In this document: positions 25,459-34,370 of the stretch, in pieces
How positions within the stretch are numbered: position 1 is the first letter of the stretch
Layout of the letters: each line of letters starts with the position of its first letter
Assembly: GCF_001418085.1 (NCBI RefSeq)
Contig: NZ_LIQH01000040.1
Location: 62,001-126,000, forward strand
Direction: 5' to 3'
DNA length: 64,000 nt
From: Lacinutrix algicola
Lineage (GTDB): Bacteria; Bacteroidota; Bacteroidia; Flavobacteriales; Flavobacteriaceae
Notes under the pieces: model-generated
Databases searched by the model: none
What the model was told of the DNA's origin: nothing
The model's input: the letters and a program-made list of their open reading frames with translations, nothing else
Made by a program: the position numbers and the translations under genes

Positions 25459-26790
25459 TTAAAGTTTGATATCGTTTCCTTGATAAAATTGTAATAATTG
25501 GTGGTATAAAATATTTAAGTATTTAGATTGTAAATAGTTTTGTTGTGTGTTGGTGAATGTGTTTTGGCTAATCACTAAATCGGTTGTACTTAAAGAACCT
25601 AACTCGTACTTTTTTAGTGCTAGTTTATACGATTGCTCTGCAGCTGTTTTTGATGCTTCTGCAGCAATAACTTGCTCTTGTGCAGATACTGCATTTTGAT
25701 AGGCTGTTTCTACTTTTTTATAAATTTCCTTTTCGGTAGATTGCTTTTGAATTTGTGAGCGTTCTATATTTAAATTTGCTGTTTGTACTGCTGCTTTTGT
25801 TTGGTTTCTATTAAATATTGGAATGCTTAAAGACAAGCCTAATTTCTGATTAAAATTAACATCAAATTGGTCTGAAAATGTATTATCATTAATACTCGTA
25901 TAACCAGAACCTATACTTCCTGTTAAAGATAATGTTGGTAAAAAACCACCTTTAGCAATATCAAGTGCTTTCTCATTAGCCTCTATATTAAGTACGCTAG
26001 CCTTTATTTCTGGCATAAAACCTAAAGCGTTATTATAAACATCAATTTTATTAAGCTCAAGGTTTATTAAATCCATATTTTCATCAATAGTTTCAATTTC
26101 AATATCTTCTAATGGAGATAATTCTAATAATTGTTTTAATTGAATGATGTATTGTTGGTAATCGTTTTTTGCAGCAATAACATTAAATTTGTTTGTTGCC
26201 GTTTGGCTTTGCGCCTCTGTATAATCGCTTAAAGCAATTGTTCCTGCATCTAAACGTGCTTTTGCTCTCAAGACTTCTTTTTCTGAAGCTGCTACATTAT
26301 TCTCAGCAATAGTGATACTTTCTTTACTGTAAAGTGTTTGTAAATAGATTTCTAAAATATTTAAAGCGATGTTGTTTTTTTCTACTTCTTCTTCAAAAAC
26401 ACTTTGCTCTAATACTATTTTATTTTGTTTAATTTGATTGTTAATTTGATTACCTTGAAACAAGGTTAAAGAACTATTAATACCAACATTTGTACTATGT
26501 ATTTGATCTGTTACAAAATTACTTGTAATAGGATCGATAGTACTTCCGTTAGAAAAACTTTGAGAGGCGCTACCAAACAAATTTGGTAATCTAGAAGATT
26601 TTGCTTTTTCATAATCTACTTCTGCAATACTTTTACTTAAAGCAGCATTTTTTACTGTAATATTATTTTCTAAAGCATAAGTAATACAGTCTTCTAAAGA
26701 CCATATTTTTTCTGAAGCGTTAGTTGAAGCTTCTTGTGCGAAAGAAAGTTGCACAAATAATAAGCTTGCAAGGATTAGATATAGTTTCAT
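25459..26790 (-). CDS. TolC-family outer membrane efflux protein
   Basis: This 443-residue outer-membrane channel is the first gene of the efflux operon. The ATG at 26790 gives the signal peptide MKLYLILASLLFVQLSFA. Two OEP repeats with long helices are visible: the first includes AAEVDYEKAKSSRLP-like sequence and the second runs from the NIEANEKALDIAKGGFLPTL segment to the YLQSKYLNILYHQLLQFYQG end. The gene order TolC, adaptor, ATPase, permease, kinase, regulator is on one strand with small gaps, except the 188 bp before the kinase. Confidence 0.93.
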   Translation of the reverse strand: MKLYLILASLLFVQLSFAQEASTNASEKIWSLEDCITYALENNITVKNAALSKSIAEVDYEKAKSSRLPNLFGSASQSFSNGSTIDPITSNFVTDQIHSTNVGINSSLTLFQGNQINNQIKQNKIVLEQSVFEEEVEKNNIALNILEIYLQTLYSKESITIAENNVAASEKEVLRAKARLDAGTIALSDYTEAQSQTATNKFNVIAAKNDYQQYIIQLKQLLELSPLEDIEIETIDENMDLINLELNKIDVYNNALGFMPEIKASVLNIEANEKALDIAKGGFLPTLSLTGSIGSGYTSINDNTFSDQFDVNFNQKLGLSLSIPIFNRNQTKAAVQTANLNIERSQIQKQSTEKEIYKKVETAYQNAVSAQEQVIAAEASKTAAEQSYKLALKKYELGSLSTTDLVISQNTFTNTQQNYLQSKYLNILYHQLLQFYQGNDIKL

Positions 26791-26921
26791 TTTTTTGAGT
26801 GTTTTAATTTTACATTTCAAATATTAAACTTTATACTATCTTATTATAAAGTAATAGACGTTTGAGACGATTGACTATACAAAAGCCTGTTATTTATCGA
26901 TGAGAATTTTTCGGCTTTAGC

Positions 26922-26958
26922 CTAAAAACAAAAACAGCCTCTAAATAACTTAGAGACT
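26922..26958 (-). terminator. Terminator downstream of the alcohol dehydrogenase remnant
   Basis: A 9-bp stem (26936-26944 with 26950-26958, one wobble) is followed on the minus strand by TGTTTTTGTTTTT. It would end transcripts coming through the dehydrogenase remnant and perhaps the upstream Old Yellow Enzyme gene. Confidence 0.7.
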
Positions 26959-26991
26959 GCTATATTATAAAAATTAAAAATGCTTTAATTT

Positions 26992-27378
26992 TTAAGCGAT
27001 TTCATGACCTACAGGAATGGTATTTAAGATAAAATCGAAACTTCCTTGATGCCTTTTCATATCCTCAGTATCTTTAGAAACCAATAATTCATGTGCTCCT
27101 AATCTTTTAGCATCTTTACCTTTTTCTGGAGATGTTGTAATCATAACAACATGCGCTCCTAAAGCGTGTGCAAACTTAACACCCATATGTCCTAATCCTC
27201 CAAGACCAACTACACCTACTTTATCTCCTTTTTTAACTTTCCGGTGACTTAAGGTAACCATGTTGTAATACCTGCACATAATAACGGTGCTGCTCCTGCG
27301 TCGTCTAAATTCTCAGGAATACGTAAAACTAATTTCTCGTCAACCGTTACCGGTGTTGATATGCTTTTACTGTTGTCA
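26992..27378 (-). pseudogene. Decayed zinc-type alcohol dehydrogenase
   Basis: This is a fragment of a YahK/AdhA-like NADP-dependent alcohol dehydrogenase, a family of about 350 residues. A start at 27378 reads MTTVKAY as expected for the N-terminus. It then jumps directly to the middle of the protein (TVDEKLVLRIPENLDDAGAAPLLCAGITTW), so about 115 codons are deleted. A frameshift near 27255 follows, then the cofactor domain KVKKGDKVGVVGLGGLGHMGVKFAHALG, and the sequence ends at NTIPVGHEIA with a stop, losing the last 100 or so residues. It is non-functional. Confidence 0.75.
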
Positions 27379-27460
27379 TTATAATATTTTATTAATATTG
27401 ATTTTAATTCAATTTCTATATTTAATACTCTTGAAATAGGACTGTTATAAGTTAAATTAA

Positions 27461-28555
27461 TTATTTAGAAGCTTTTGGATAATCTGTATATCCCTTTACT
27501 CCTGTGGTGTAAAACGTATCTTCATCCCATTCTGCTAATTCTAAATTGTTTTCAAAACGCTCCACTAAATCTGGATTAGAAATAAATGGCTTTCCGTAAG
27601 CGATTAAATCGGCATCACCAGCTTCCAATACTTTGTTTCCTTTCTCTTGATTAAAAGCGGTATTAATCATTAAAGTACCGTTATATAATGGTCTAAAGTG
27701 TTTTGCTATTTCTGTTACAGCAAAAGGAATTTCAGAAACATCTGTAAACGGTTCAGATAAATGTACATAAGCTAAATTGTAATCGTTTAGTTTTTTAATA
27801 ATGTATTCGAATGTTGGAATGGTATCCTTATCCATTGTTATACCGAATAAACCATCTAACGACGGATTAAAACGAACACCTATTTTTTCCTGTGGAATCA
27901 CGGCTTTCATAGCGTCTAAAACTTCGAAGAAAAAACGTGTTCTGTTTTCAATACTTCCACCATAGTCGTCTGTTCTTGTATTAGACGTTCCATTGAAGAA
28001 TTGCTGAAATAAATATCCATTTGAAGAATGAATTTCGACACCATCAAAACCTGCTTTTACTGCATTTGCTGCTGCATTTTTAAAATCTTCAACCGTTTGC
28101 TTAATATCTGCAATAGTCATTTCCTTTGGTGTCACAGTATCCTTGAAACCTCCTGGAGTAAACGATTTTGAATTCGGATTTAAAGCTGAAGCCGAAACTG
28201 GTAATTCGCCATTATGAAAATCTGGATGAGACATACGTCCAACGTGCCATAATTGAATAAAGATTTTTCCTCCTTTATCGTGTACACGCTTCGTTACTTT
28301 TTTCCATCCTTCTACTTGTGTATCGGTATAAATTCCTGGTGTATTTATATATCCCACAGCTTGTTTAGAGACTTGAGAACCTTCTGTAATAATTAAACCA
28401 GCCGAAGCACGTTGCTCATAATACAAGCCTTGTAATTCATTTGTTGCTACTTTACCTTCGTTATCTGCACGACTACGCGTCATAGGTGCCATAACGACTC
28501 TGTTTTTTAAATTTATATTTTTATTATATGGAGTTAATAAGGGTTGTTTACTCAT
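27461..28555 (-). CDS. Alkene reductase, Old Yellow Enzyme family
   Basis: This 364-residue cytoplasmic FMN flavoprotein reduces activated C=C bonds of enones, nitro-compounds or nitrate esters with NAD(P)H. The TIM-barrel features of NemA-type OYEs are clear: RVVMAPMTRSRA (about 19-30), FIQLWHVGRMSHP (about 98-110), the His/Asn substrate pair region GVEIHSSNGYLFQQFFNG, and DDYGGSIENRTRFFFEVLDA. A C-terminal phosphate-binding region ends in LIAYGKPFISNPDLVER. It lies just upstream of the dehydrogenase remnant. A role in electrophile detoxification is likely from the family. Confidence 0.93.
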   Translation of the reverse strand: MSKQPLLTPYNKNINLKNRVVMAPMTRSRADNEGKVATNELQGLYYEQRASAGLIITEGSQVSKQAVGYINTPGIYTDTQVEGWKKVTKRVHDKGGKIFIQLWHVGRMSHPDFHNGELPVSASALNPNSKSFTPGGFKDTVTPKEMTIADIKQTVEDFKNAAANAVKAGFDGVEIHSSNGYLFQQFFNGTSNTRTDDYGGSIENRTRFFFEVLDAMKAVIPQEKIGVRFNPSLDGLFGITMDKDTIPTFEYIIKKLNDYNLAYVHLSEPFTDVSEIPFAVTEIAKHFRPLYNGTLMINTAFNQEKGNKVLEAGDADLIAYGKPFISNPDLVERFENNLELAEWDEDTFYTTGVKGYTDYPKASK

Positions 28556-28686
28556 CTTATTTTTTATTAATAGTTAATGAGTACAAATTTACATTATGTC
28601 TTTATTCTTTTTTAGATTTCCGCCTTTTTTAAGAATAGTTTTAACATTAGGGATGTTTTGGGATGCATCTAAATTAACACAACATT

Positions 28687-28718
28687 TTGAATAAAATATA
28701 AAAGTTATTTTACCTTTG
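28687..28718 (+). promoter_or_regulatory. Bacteroidota-type promoter of the HYC_CC_PP gene
   Basis: TTTTG ends at 28689 (TTG as -33) and TACCTTTG lies at 28711-28718 (-7), 21 bp apart. The -7 box is only 9 bp before the ATG at 28728, so the transcript would be nearly leaderless if this promoter is used. Confidence 0.55.
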
Positions 28719-28727
28719 CATTTAATC

Positions 28728-29141
28728 ATGAAGCAAGTATTCCATAAAATAATGTCTTTTGCAATGGCTTTTGTAGTGTTATTCTCTACACTGTCATTCA
28801 CTATGAACATGCATTATTGTGGCGATACTTTAGTAGAAACTGCATTGTTTAACAAAGCAGAAGGTTGCGGCATGAAAATGGAAAAACCTGCAACTAAAAA
28901 ATGTTCTATTACAAAGAAAAACTGCTGTAATGATGAACAATTAGTAGTTGATGGTCAAAATGAATTACAACTACAAGTAGATCAAATTTCTTTTGAACAA
29001 CAAGTTTTTATAGCTTCATTTGTTTATACGTATATCAATCTTTTTGAAGGTGTCGAAAATAACACCTCTACGTTTGAAACGTATCACCCACCACTCGTCA
29101 GAACGCAAATCTTTAAGTTAGACGAGACTTATTTAATCTGA
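28728..29141 (+). CDS. HYC_CC_PP-type exported protein
   Basis: The 137 residues, from the ATG at 28728, carry an N-terminal hydrophobic signal (MKQVFHKIMSFAMAFVVLFSTLSFT). They also have the three motifs that name this Bacteroidota family: MHYCGDTLV, KKNCCND and YHPPLV. There are five Cys in all, in HYC, EGCGM, KKCS and NCC. The protein is probably periplasmic or membrane-anchored. Genes of this family commonly precede heavy-metal efflux clusters, and here it lies 117 bp upstream of cusA on the same strand. Metal binding by the Cys residues is a reasonable inference, but the biochemical role is not established. Confidence 0.82.
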   Translation: MKQVFHKIMSFAMAFVVLFSTLSFTMNMHYCGDTLVETALFNKAEGCGMKMEKPATKKCSITKKNCCNDEQLVVDGQNELQLQVDQISFEQQVFIASFVYTYINLFEGVENNTSTFETYHPPLVRTQIFKLDETYLI

Positions 29142-29258
29142 TTTTAAAACAATAGACTGTATTATCCAGTGATTTATATCATTAGGATAATTTACTGTAT
29201 TCGGTGTTTTCCTATTTGGGATGGCATCTCTTTCTAATTGTTTTAAACATCAAACCTT

Positions 29259-32200
29259 ATGCTAAATAGAAGCATTAAATTTCTAATAGAAAATAAACTA
29301 GTAGCCGTATTATTACTCGCCCTTTTTATTGGTTGGGGAACTGTAAATGCACCATTTAATTGGGACACTGGCTTTTTACCAAGCGATCCTGTTGCTGTAG
29401 ATGCCATTCCTGATATTGGCGAAAACCAACAAATTGTATTCACTAAATGGGATGGTCGGTCACCTCAAGATATTGAGAATCAAATCACCTATCCATTAAC
29501 CTCTTCCCTATTGGGTATTCCTGGAGTAAAAACTATTCGTAGTTCGTCTATGTTTGGATTCTCTAGTATCTACGTCATTTTTGAAGAAGATGTTGAATTT
29601 TACTGGAGCCGTAGTCGTATTTTAGAAAAGCTAAATTCTTTACCAAGTAACTTATTGCCAGAAGGTATAAATCCTGCTTTAGGACCGGATGCTACAGGTC
29701 TAGGGCAAATATTTTGGTATACTTTAGAAGGTCGTGACGCAGACGGAAACGTGACTGGCGGTTGGGACTTACAAGAACTAAGAAGCATTCAAGATTACTA
29801 TGTAAAATACGGCTTATCTTCTGCTAGTGGTGTTGCCGAAGTCGCTTCTATTGGTGGTTATGTTCAAGAATATCAAGTCGATGTTGACCCTGAATTAATG
29901 CGCCAATACAATATTGGTTTAAATCAAGTTGTAAAAGCAGTTAAAAATAGTAATCAAGACATTGGTGCACAGACCTTAGAAATTAATCAAGCGGAATATT
30001 TAGTGCGTGGTTTAGGCTATGTAAAATCTGTTGAAGATATTGAAAACGCTGTAGTGACTTCCGCCGACTTTACTTCCATTAAAATTAAAGATATTGGTAA
30101 GGTTACGTTAGGTCCTGCTGCACGAAGAGGGATTTTAGACAAAGAAGGTGCCGAAGTTGTTGGTGGTGTTGTAGTGGCAAGATATGGTGCCAATCCGATG
30201 GAAGTCATTACCAATGTAAAAGCAAAAATTAACGAGCTTAAAGGTGGTTTGCCATCTAAAGTATTAGCAGACGGACGCATCTCTCAATTAACAGTGGTTC
30301 CTTTTTACGATCGTACAGAACTGATTGTAGAAACTTTAGATACGCTTAACGAAGCATTGACATTAGAAATATTAATTACCATTTTGGTGATTATAATAAT
30401 GGTTTTTAATTTAAGAGCTTCCATTTTAATTTCAGGATTATTACCAGTTGCTGTTTTAATGGTTTTTGTTGCCATGAAACTGTTTAACATAGATGCTAAT
30501 ATTGTTGCGCTTTCGGGTATTGCTATTGCTATTGGAACTATGGTTGATGTTGGCGTCATACTCGCCGAAAACATGATTCGACATTTGGACGACAATGAAA
30601 ATGTCATTCCGACAGAGCGAGGCAGGAGCGACGAGGAATCTCTTCAAAATAATCACAATGCTGTTGAAAATACTGAATTATCAATAAACGAAATCATATA
30701 CAACGCTACTGCGGAAGTGTCCGGTGCTATTTTAACTGCCGTTTTAACTACTATTATCAGTTTTGTACCCGTATTTACTATGATTGGTGCAGAAGGGAAA
30801 TTGTTTAGACCTTTAGCCTTTACAAAAACGATGGCATTATCAGCCTCTTTGGTGATCGCCTTGTTTTTAATTCCACCTTTTGCAGCGTATTTATTCAGAA
30901 AAACAACATTAAAAAATTCCTTTAGATATTTTTTAAATGGCGTTTTAATACTTACGGGAATTGCAATTATTATTTACGGCTTTTGGTTAGGATTACTCTT
31001 AGTTGCTTTTGGTATCACTGGTTTACTAGGTGTTTTAGAGAGATTAGATGAGAAGAAAATAAATCTAATAAATATTATTATTTCCTCGATTGCAATTGTA
31101 TGTCTACTTGCCGAATATTGGAGACCATTAGGTTTTAACCGAAGTATCATTGTCAATCTTATTTTTGTTGCTATTATTTGCTTCGGAATTTTAGGTGTGT
31201 TTTCTGTTTTTAGAAGGTATTATAGTCAGATTTTAAACTGGGCTTTAGCCAACAAAGTGTTGTTTTTAATAATTCCTGCGACTGTTCTTGTATCTGGATT
31301 TTGGATTATGAAAAATACAGGAAAAGAGTTTATGCCTTCCTTAAATGAAGGGTCGTTTTTATTAATGCCAACCTCCTTGCCTCATGCTGGTGTTGAAGAA
31401 AACAAACGTGTGCTTCAGCAATTAGACATGGCGGTTGCGACTATTCCAGAAATTGAAACTGTAGTGGGAAAAGCTGGTAGAACAGATTCGCCTTTAGATC
31501 CTGCACCTTTATCCATGTATGAAAACATGATTCAATATAAATCGGAATACATGCGCAATTCCGAAGGAAAAAGACAGCGTTATAAAGTGAATGCTGATGG
31601 GTTGTTTGAGTTGAAAGATAATGTCATTCAGACAGAGCGAGACACGAGTGACGAGGAATCTCATCAAGAGATTCTTCACGCTGTTCAGAATGACAAAAAA
31701 GTACGTTTTATTACTTCTGGAACATCTATTAAAGCAGATCAACTTATCGAAGATAACAACGGTGAATATTACAGAAACTGGCGACCAGAAATTAAAAGTC
31801 CTGATGATATTTGGAACGAAATTGTACGCGTCACCAAATTACCAGGCGTGACGTCTGCACCAAAATTACAACCTATTGAAACCCGATTGGTCATGCTACA
31901 AACCGGTATGCGTGCGCCAATGGGAATTAAAGTAAAAGGTCAAGATTTAAAACAAATTGAAGCGTTTGGCTTGGAATTGGAACGACTACTAAAACAAGCG
32001 GAAGGCGTTAAAATAGAAGCTGTTTTTGCAGATAGAATTGTTGGTAAACCTTACTTGCTAATTGATATCGACAGAGAAAAAATAGCACGTTATGGTATTT
32101 CAATAGCAGATGTACAAAGTGTTTTAAAAGTTGCTATTGGTGGTATGGCATTAACACAAACCGTTGAAGGACGAGAACGTTATGCTGTAAGAGTGCGTTA

Positions 32201-33110
32201 TCCAAGAGAGTTACGTGGTAATCCGGAAGATTTAAAAGACATTTATATTCCTGTAGAAACGGGTAGTCCTGTTCCGTTAAGTGAATTGGCAACCATTAAA
32301 TACGAACAAGGTCCACAAGTAATAAAAAGTGAAGACACCTTTTTAGTTGGTTATGTCTTGTTTGATAAATTGGATGGTTTTGCAGAGGTTGATGTTGTCG
32401 AAAATGCACAAGCCTTGTTTCAACAAAAAATAGAGTCTGGAGATCTAATTGTTCCAAAAGGAATCAGTTATAAATTTACAGGTACTTATGAGAATCAATT
32501 ACGTGCAGAAAAAACTTTGTCTGTGGTTGTTCCGTTAGCATTGGCTATCATCTTTTTAATACTTTATTTTCAGTTTAAATCCGTAACTACATCGTTAATG
32601 GTATTTACCGGAATTACGGTGGCGTTTGCTGGTGGTTTTATCATGATTTGGTTATATGGTCAAGATTGGTTTTTCAACTTTAGCTTGTTTGGCGAGAATA
32701 TGCGAGACCTCTTTAACATGAAAACCATTAATTTAAGTGTCGCCGTTTGGGTTGGTTTTATTGCGCTATTTGGTATTGCTACCGATGATGGTGTGGTTAT
32801 GGCCACCTACCTAACACAAACTTTTGATCGCGAAAAACCTGCTGATAAAAAAAGTATTAGAGCTGCTGCTTTACATGCTGCCGAAAAACGAATTCGTCCG
32901 TGTTTAATGACTACAGTAACCACCATTTTAGCGTTGTTACCCGTTTTGACATCCACAGGTAAAGGAAGTGATATTATGATTCCGATGGCAATTCCAATAT
33001 TTGGAGGGATGGTTATTGACATTACCTCCTACTTTATTGTTCCGGTTTTATATAGCTGGAGAGAAGAGATTAAAGTGAAAAGGCTTCAGAAAAAAGAAAA
33101 TATAGCGTAG
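29259..33110 (+). CDS. cusA: CusA-type heavy-metal RND efflux pump
   Basis: This inner-membrane proton-driven pump of 1283 residues belongs to the HME-RND family, which exports Cu+ or Ag+ with CusB and CusC. It has N-terminal helix 1, the large porter loops (DGRSPQDIENQITYPL, YVKYGLSSASGVAEVASIGG) and helices 2-6 with GIAIAIGTMVDVGVILAENM. The second porter half is marked by GKEFMPSLNEGSFLLMPT and ends in PMAIPIFGGMVIDITSYFIVPVLYS. Two stretches, about residues 449-472 and 789-812, are foreign-looking hydrophilic peptides encoded by in-frame copies of a palindromic intergenic-type element. The first is in a cytoplasmic loop and the second in a periplasmic porter loop. Next gene: the outer-membrane partner, 15 bp downstream. 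Confidence 0.93.
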   Translation: MLNRSIKFLIENKLVAVLLLALFIGWGTVNAPFNWDTGFLPSDPVAVDAIPDIGENQQIVFTKWDGRSPQDIENQITYPLTSSLLGIPGVKTIRSSSMFGFSSIYVIFEEDVEFYWSRSRILEKLNSLPSNLLPEGINPALGPDATGLGQIFWYTLEGRDADGNVTGGWDLQELRSIQDYYVKYGLSSASGVAEVASIGGYVQEYQVDVDPELMRQYNIGLNQVVKAVKNSNQDIGAQTLEINQAEYLVRGLGYVKSVEDIENAVVTSADFTSIKIKDIGKVTLGPAARRGILDKEGAEVVGGVVVARYGANPMEVITNVKAKINELKGGLPSKVLADGRISQLTVVPFYDRTELIVETLDTLNEALTLEILITILVIIIMVFNLRASILISGLLPVAVLMVFVAMKLFNIDANIVALSGIAIAIGTMVDVGVILAENMIRHLDDNENVIPTERGRSDEESLQNNHNAVENTELSINEIIYNATAEVSGAILTAVLTTIISFVPVFTMIGAEGKLFRPLAFTKTMALSASLVIALFLIPPFAAYLFRKTTLKNSFRYFLNGVLILTGIAIIIYGFWLGLLLVAFGITGLLGVLERLDEKKINLINIIISSIAIVCLLAEYWRPLGFNRSIIVNLIFVAIICFGILGVFSVFRRYYSQILNWALANKVLFLIIPATVLVSGFWIMKNTGKEFMPSLNEGSFLLMPTSLPHAGVEENKRVLQQLDMAVATIPEIETVVGKAGRTDSPLDPAPLSMYENMIQYKSEYMRNSEGKRQRYKVNADGLFELKDNVIQTERDTSDEESHQEILHAVQNDKKVRFITSGTSIKADQLIEDNNGEYYRNWRPEIKSPDDIWNEIVRVTKLPGVTSAPKLQPIETRLVMLQTGMRAPMGIKVKGQDLKQIEAFGLELERLLKQAEGVKIEAVFADRIVGKPYLLIDIDREKIARYGISIADVQSVLKVAIGGMALTQTVEGRERYAVRVRYPRELRGNPEDLKDIYIPVETGSPVPLSELATIKYEQGPQVIKSEDTFLVGYVLFDKLDGFAEVDVVENAQALFQQKIESGDLIVPKGISYKFTGTYENQLRAEKTLSVVVPLALAIIFLILYFQFKSVTTSLMVFTGITVAFAGGFIMIWLYGQDWFFNFSLFGENMRDLFNMKTINLSVAVWVGFIALFGIATDDGVVMATYLTQTFDREKPADKKSIRAAALHAAEKRIRPCLMTTVTTILALLPVLTSTGKGSDIMIPMAIPIFGGMVIDITSYFIVPVLYSWREEIKVKRLQKKENIA
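30603..30674 (+). repeat. REP-like palindromic element inside cusA, copy 1
   Basis: This 72-bp (24-codon) stretch starts GTCATTCCGACAGAGCGAGG and includes ACGAGGAATCTC. It aligns with 31623-31694 in the same reading phase. Its right half is diverged, so the palindrome is degraded. Confidence 0.7.
31623..31694 (+). repeat. REP-like palindromic element inside cusA, copy 2
   Basis: The ends are inverted repeats (GTCATTCAGACAGAGCG ... CGCTGTTCAGAATGAC) and the centre holds GAATCTC/GAGATTC around a short loop. This is the typical form of a dispersed flavobacterial intergenic palindrome, here 72 bp and in frame within the pump gene. Confidence 0.75.
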
Positions 33111-33125
33111 ACTAAAAAACATAAA

Positions 33126-34370
33126 ATGAAATACAATAAAAATCATATCAAACATAAAGTAGTCTTGCTTCTTTGTTCTTTATTCTTTGTTATACAAGGT
33201 AATTCACAAGAACTAGAAACATACATTGCTACTGCTTTGGAAAATAATCCTGAGATTCAGAAATTTGAATTACAATACGCCATTGCTACAGAAAAAGTGA
33301 ATGAAGTTAACACGCTTCCAAACACCGATTTTAGTGCTGGCTATTTTGTAAGTGAACCAGAAACACGCACAGGAGCACAACGTTTTAAAGTGTCGGCAAA
33401 GCAAATGTTGCCTTGGTTTGGGACTATTACTTCACGCGAAAATTATGTAAGCGCATTGGCTGATGCAAAATATGAAGACATTGTAATTGCTAAACGAAAG
33501 CTTGTTGCTTCGGTGTCGCAATCGTATTATACTCTTTACGCTAATAAAGCAAAACAAGAAGTTTTAAACGAGAATATTAAATTATTAGACACCTACGAAA
33601 CATTAGCTTTAACCTCTGTTGAAGTTGGTAAAGCATCTGCAGTAGATGTATTACGATTGCAAATGCGTCAGAATGAAATGCAACAATTATTAGACATCTT
33701 AAGTCAACAATTTTTAGCAGAGCAAACTAATTTTAATAAGCTACTAAATCGGGATAAAACTATTGCTGTAAATGTTGTAAATGCATTGCATATGCCTTCA
33801 GAAGATTTTGAAATAAATTTGGAAAATTTAGTATTACATCCAGAATTGTTGAAGTATGATAAACTGTTTGCTTCCGTAGAAAAATCAGAACTAGTAAATC
33901 AGAAAGAAAGCAATCCAATGATTGGTTTTGGTTTAGATTATATCGCTGTTTCCGAAAGACCGAATATGAATTTTAGTGATAACGGAAAGGATATAGTTAT
34001 GCCAATGGTTTCGGTTTCAATCCCAATATTCAATAAGAAATACAAATCACAAACCAAACAAAACAAATTGCAACAACAAGAAATTGAATTTCAGAAACAA
34101 GATCGCTTAAACACGTTAGAAACACTTTTAGACAAAGCAATAAACGATAGGAAATCAGCTAGAATAAGTTACAATACACAAGCTAAAAACTTAAAACAAG
34201 CTAAGGATGCCGAATCGATTTTAGTAAGAAGTTACGAAACAGGAACTATTGATTTTAATGATGTTTTAGATATTCAAGAATTGCAATTGAAGTTTCAAAT
34301 GAACCAAATCGAATCCGTTAAAGCCTACTATTTACAAACCATAATTATTAACTACTTAACTCAGCAATAA
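33126..34370 (+). CDS. CusC/TolC-type outer membrane channel of copper efflux
   Basis: This 414-residue TolC-family outer-membrane factor has an N-terminal signal (about 12-29, [15 protein letters not shown]). It has paired long helical repeats ([22 protein letters not shown] and [19 protein letters not shown]), each followed by beta-strand segments, and a long coiled helix near the end ([20 protein letters not shown]). It is shorter than E. coli CusC and is not an obvious lipoprotein. It is placed between cusA and copA, with its stop codon overlapping the copA start as TAATG, so it should serve the CusAB pump. Confidence 0.9.
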   Translation: MKYNKNHIKHKVVLLLCSLFFVIQGNSQELETYIATALENNPEIQKFELQYAIATEKVNEVNTLPNTDFSAGYFVSEPETRTGAQRFKVSAKQMLPWFGTITSRENYVSALADAKYEDIVIAKRKLVASVSQSYYTLYANKAKQEVLNENIKLLDTYETLALTSVEVGKASAVDVLRLQMRQNEMQQLLDILSQQFLAEQTNFNKLLNRDKTIAVNVVNALHMPSEDFEINLENLVLHPELLKYDKLFASVEKSELVNQKESNPMIGFGLDYIAVSERPNMNFSDNGKDIVMPMVSVSIPIFNKKYKSQTKQNKLQQQEIEFQKQDRLNTLETLLDKAINDRKSARISYNTQAKNLKQAKDAESILVRSYETGTIDFNDVLDIQELQLKFQMNQIESVKAYYLQTIIINYLTQQ

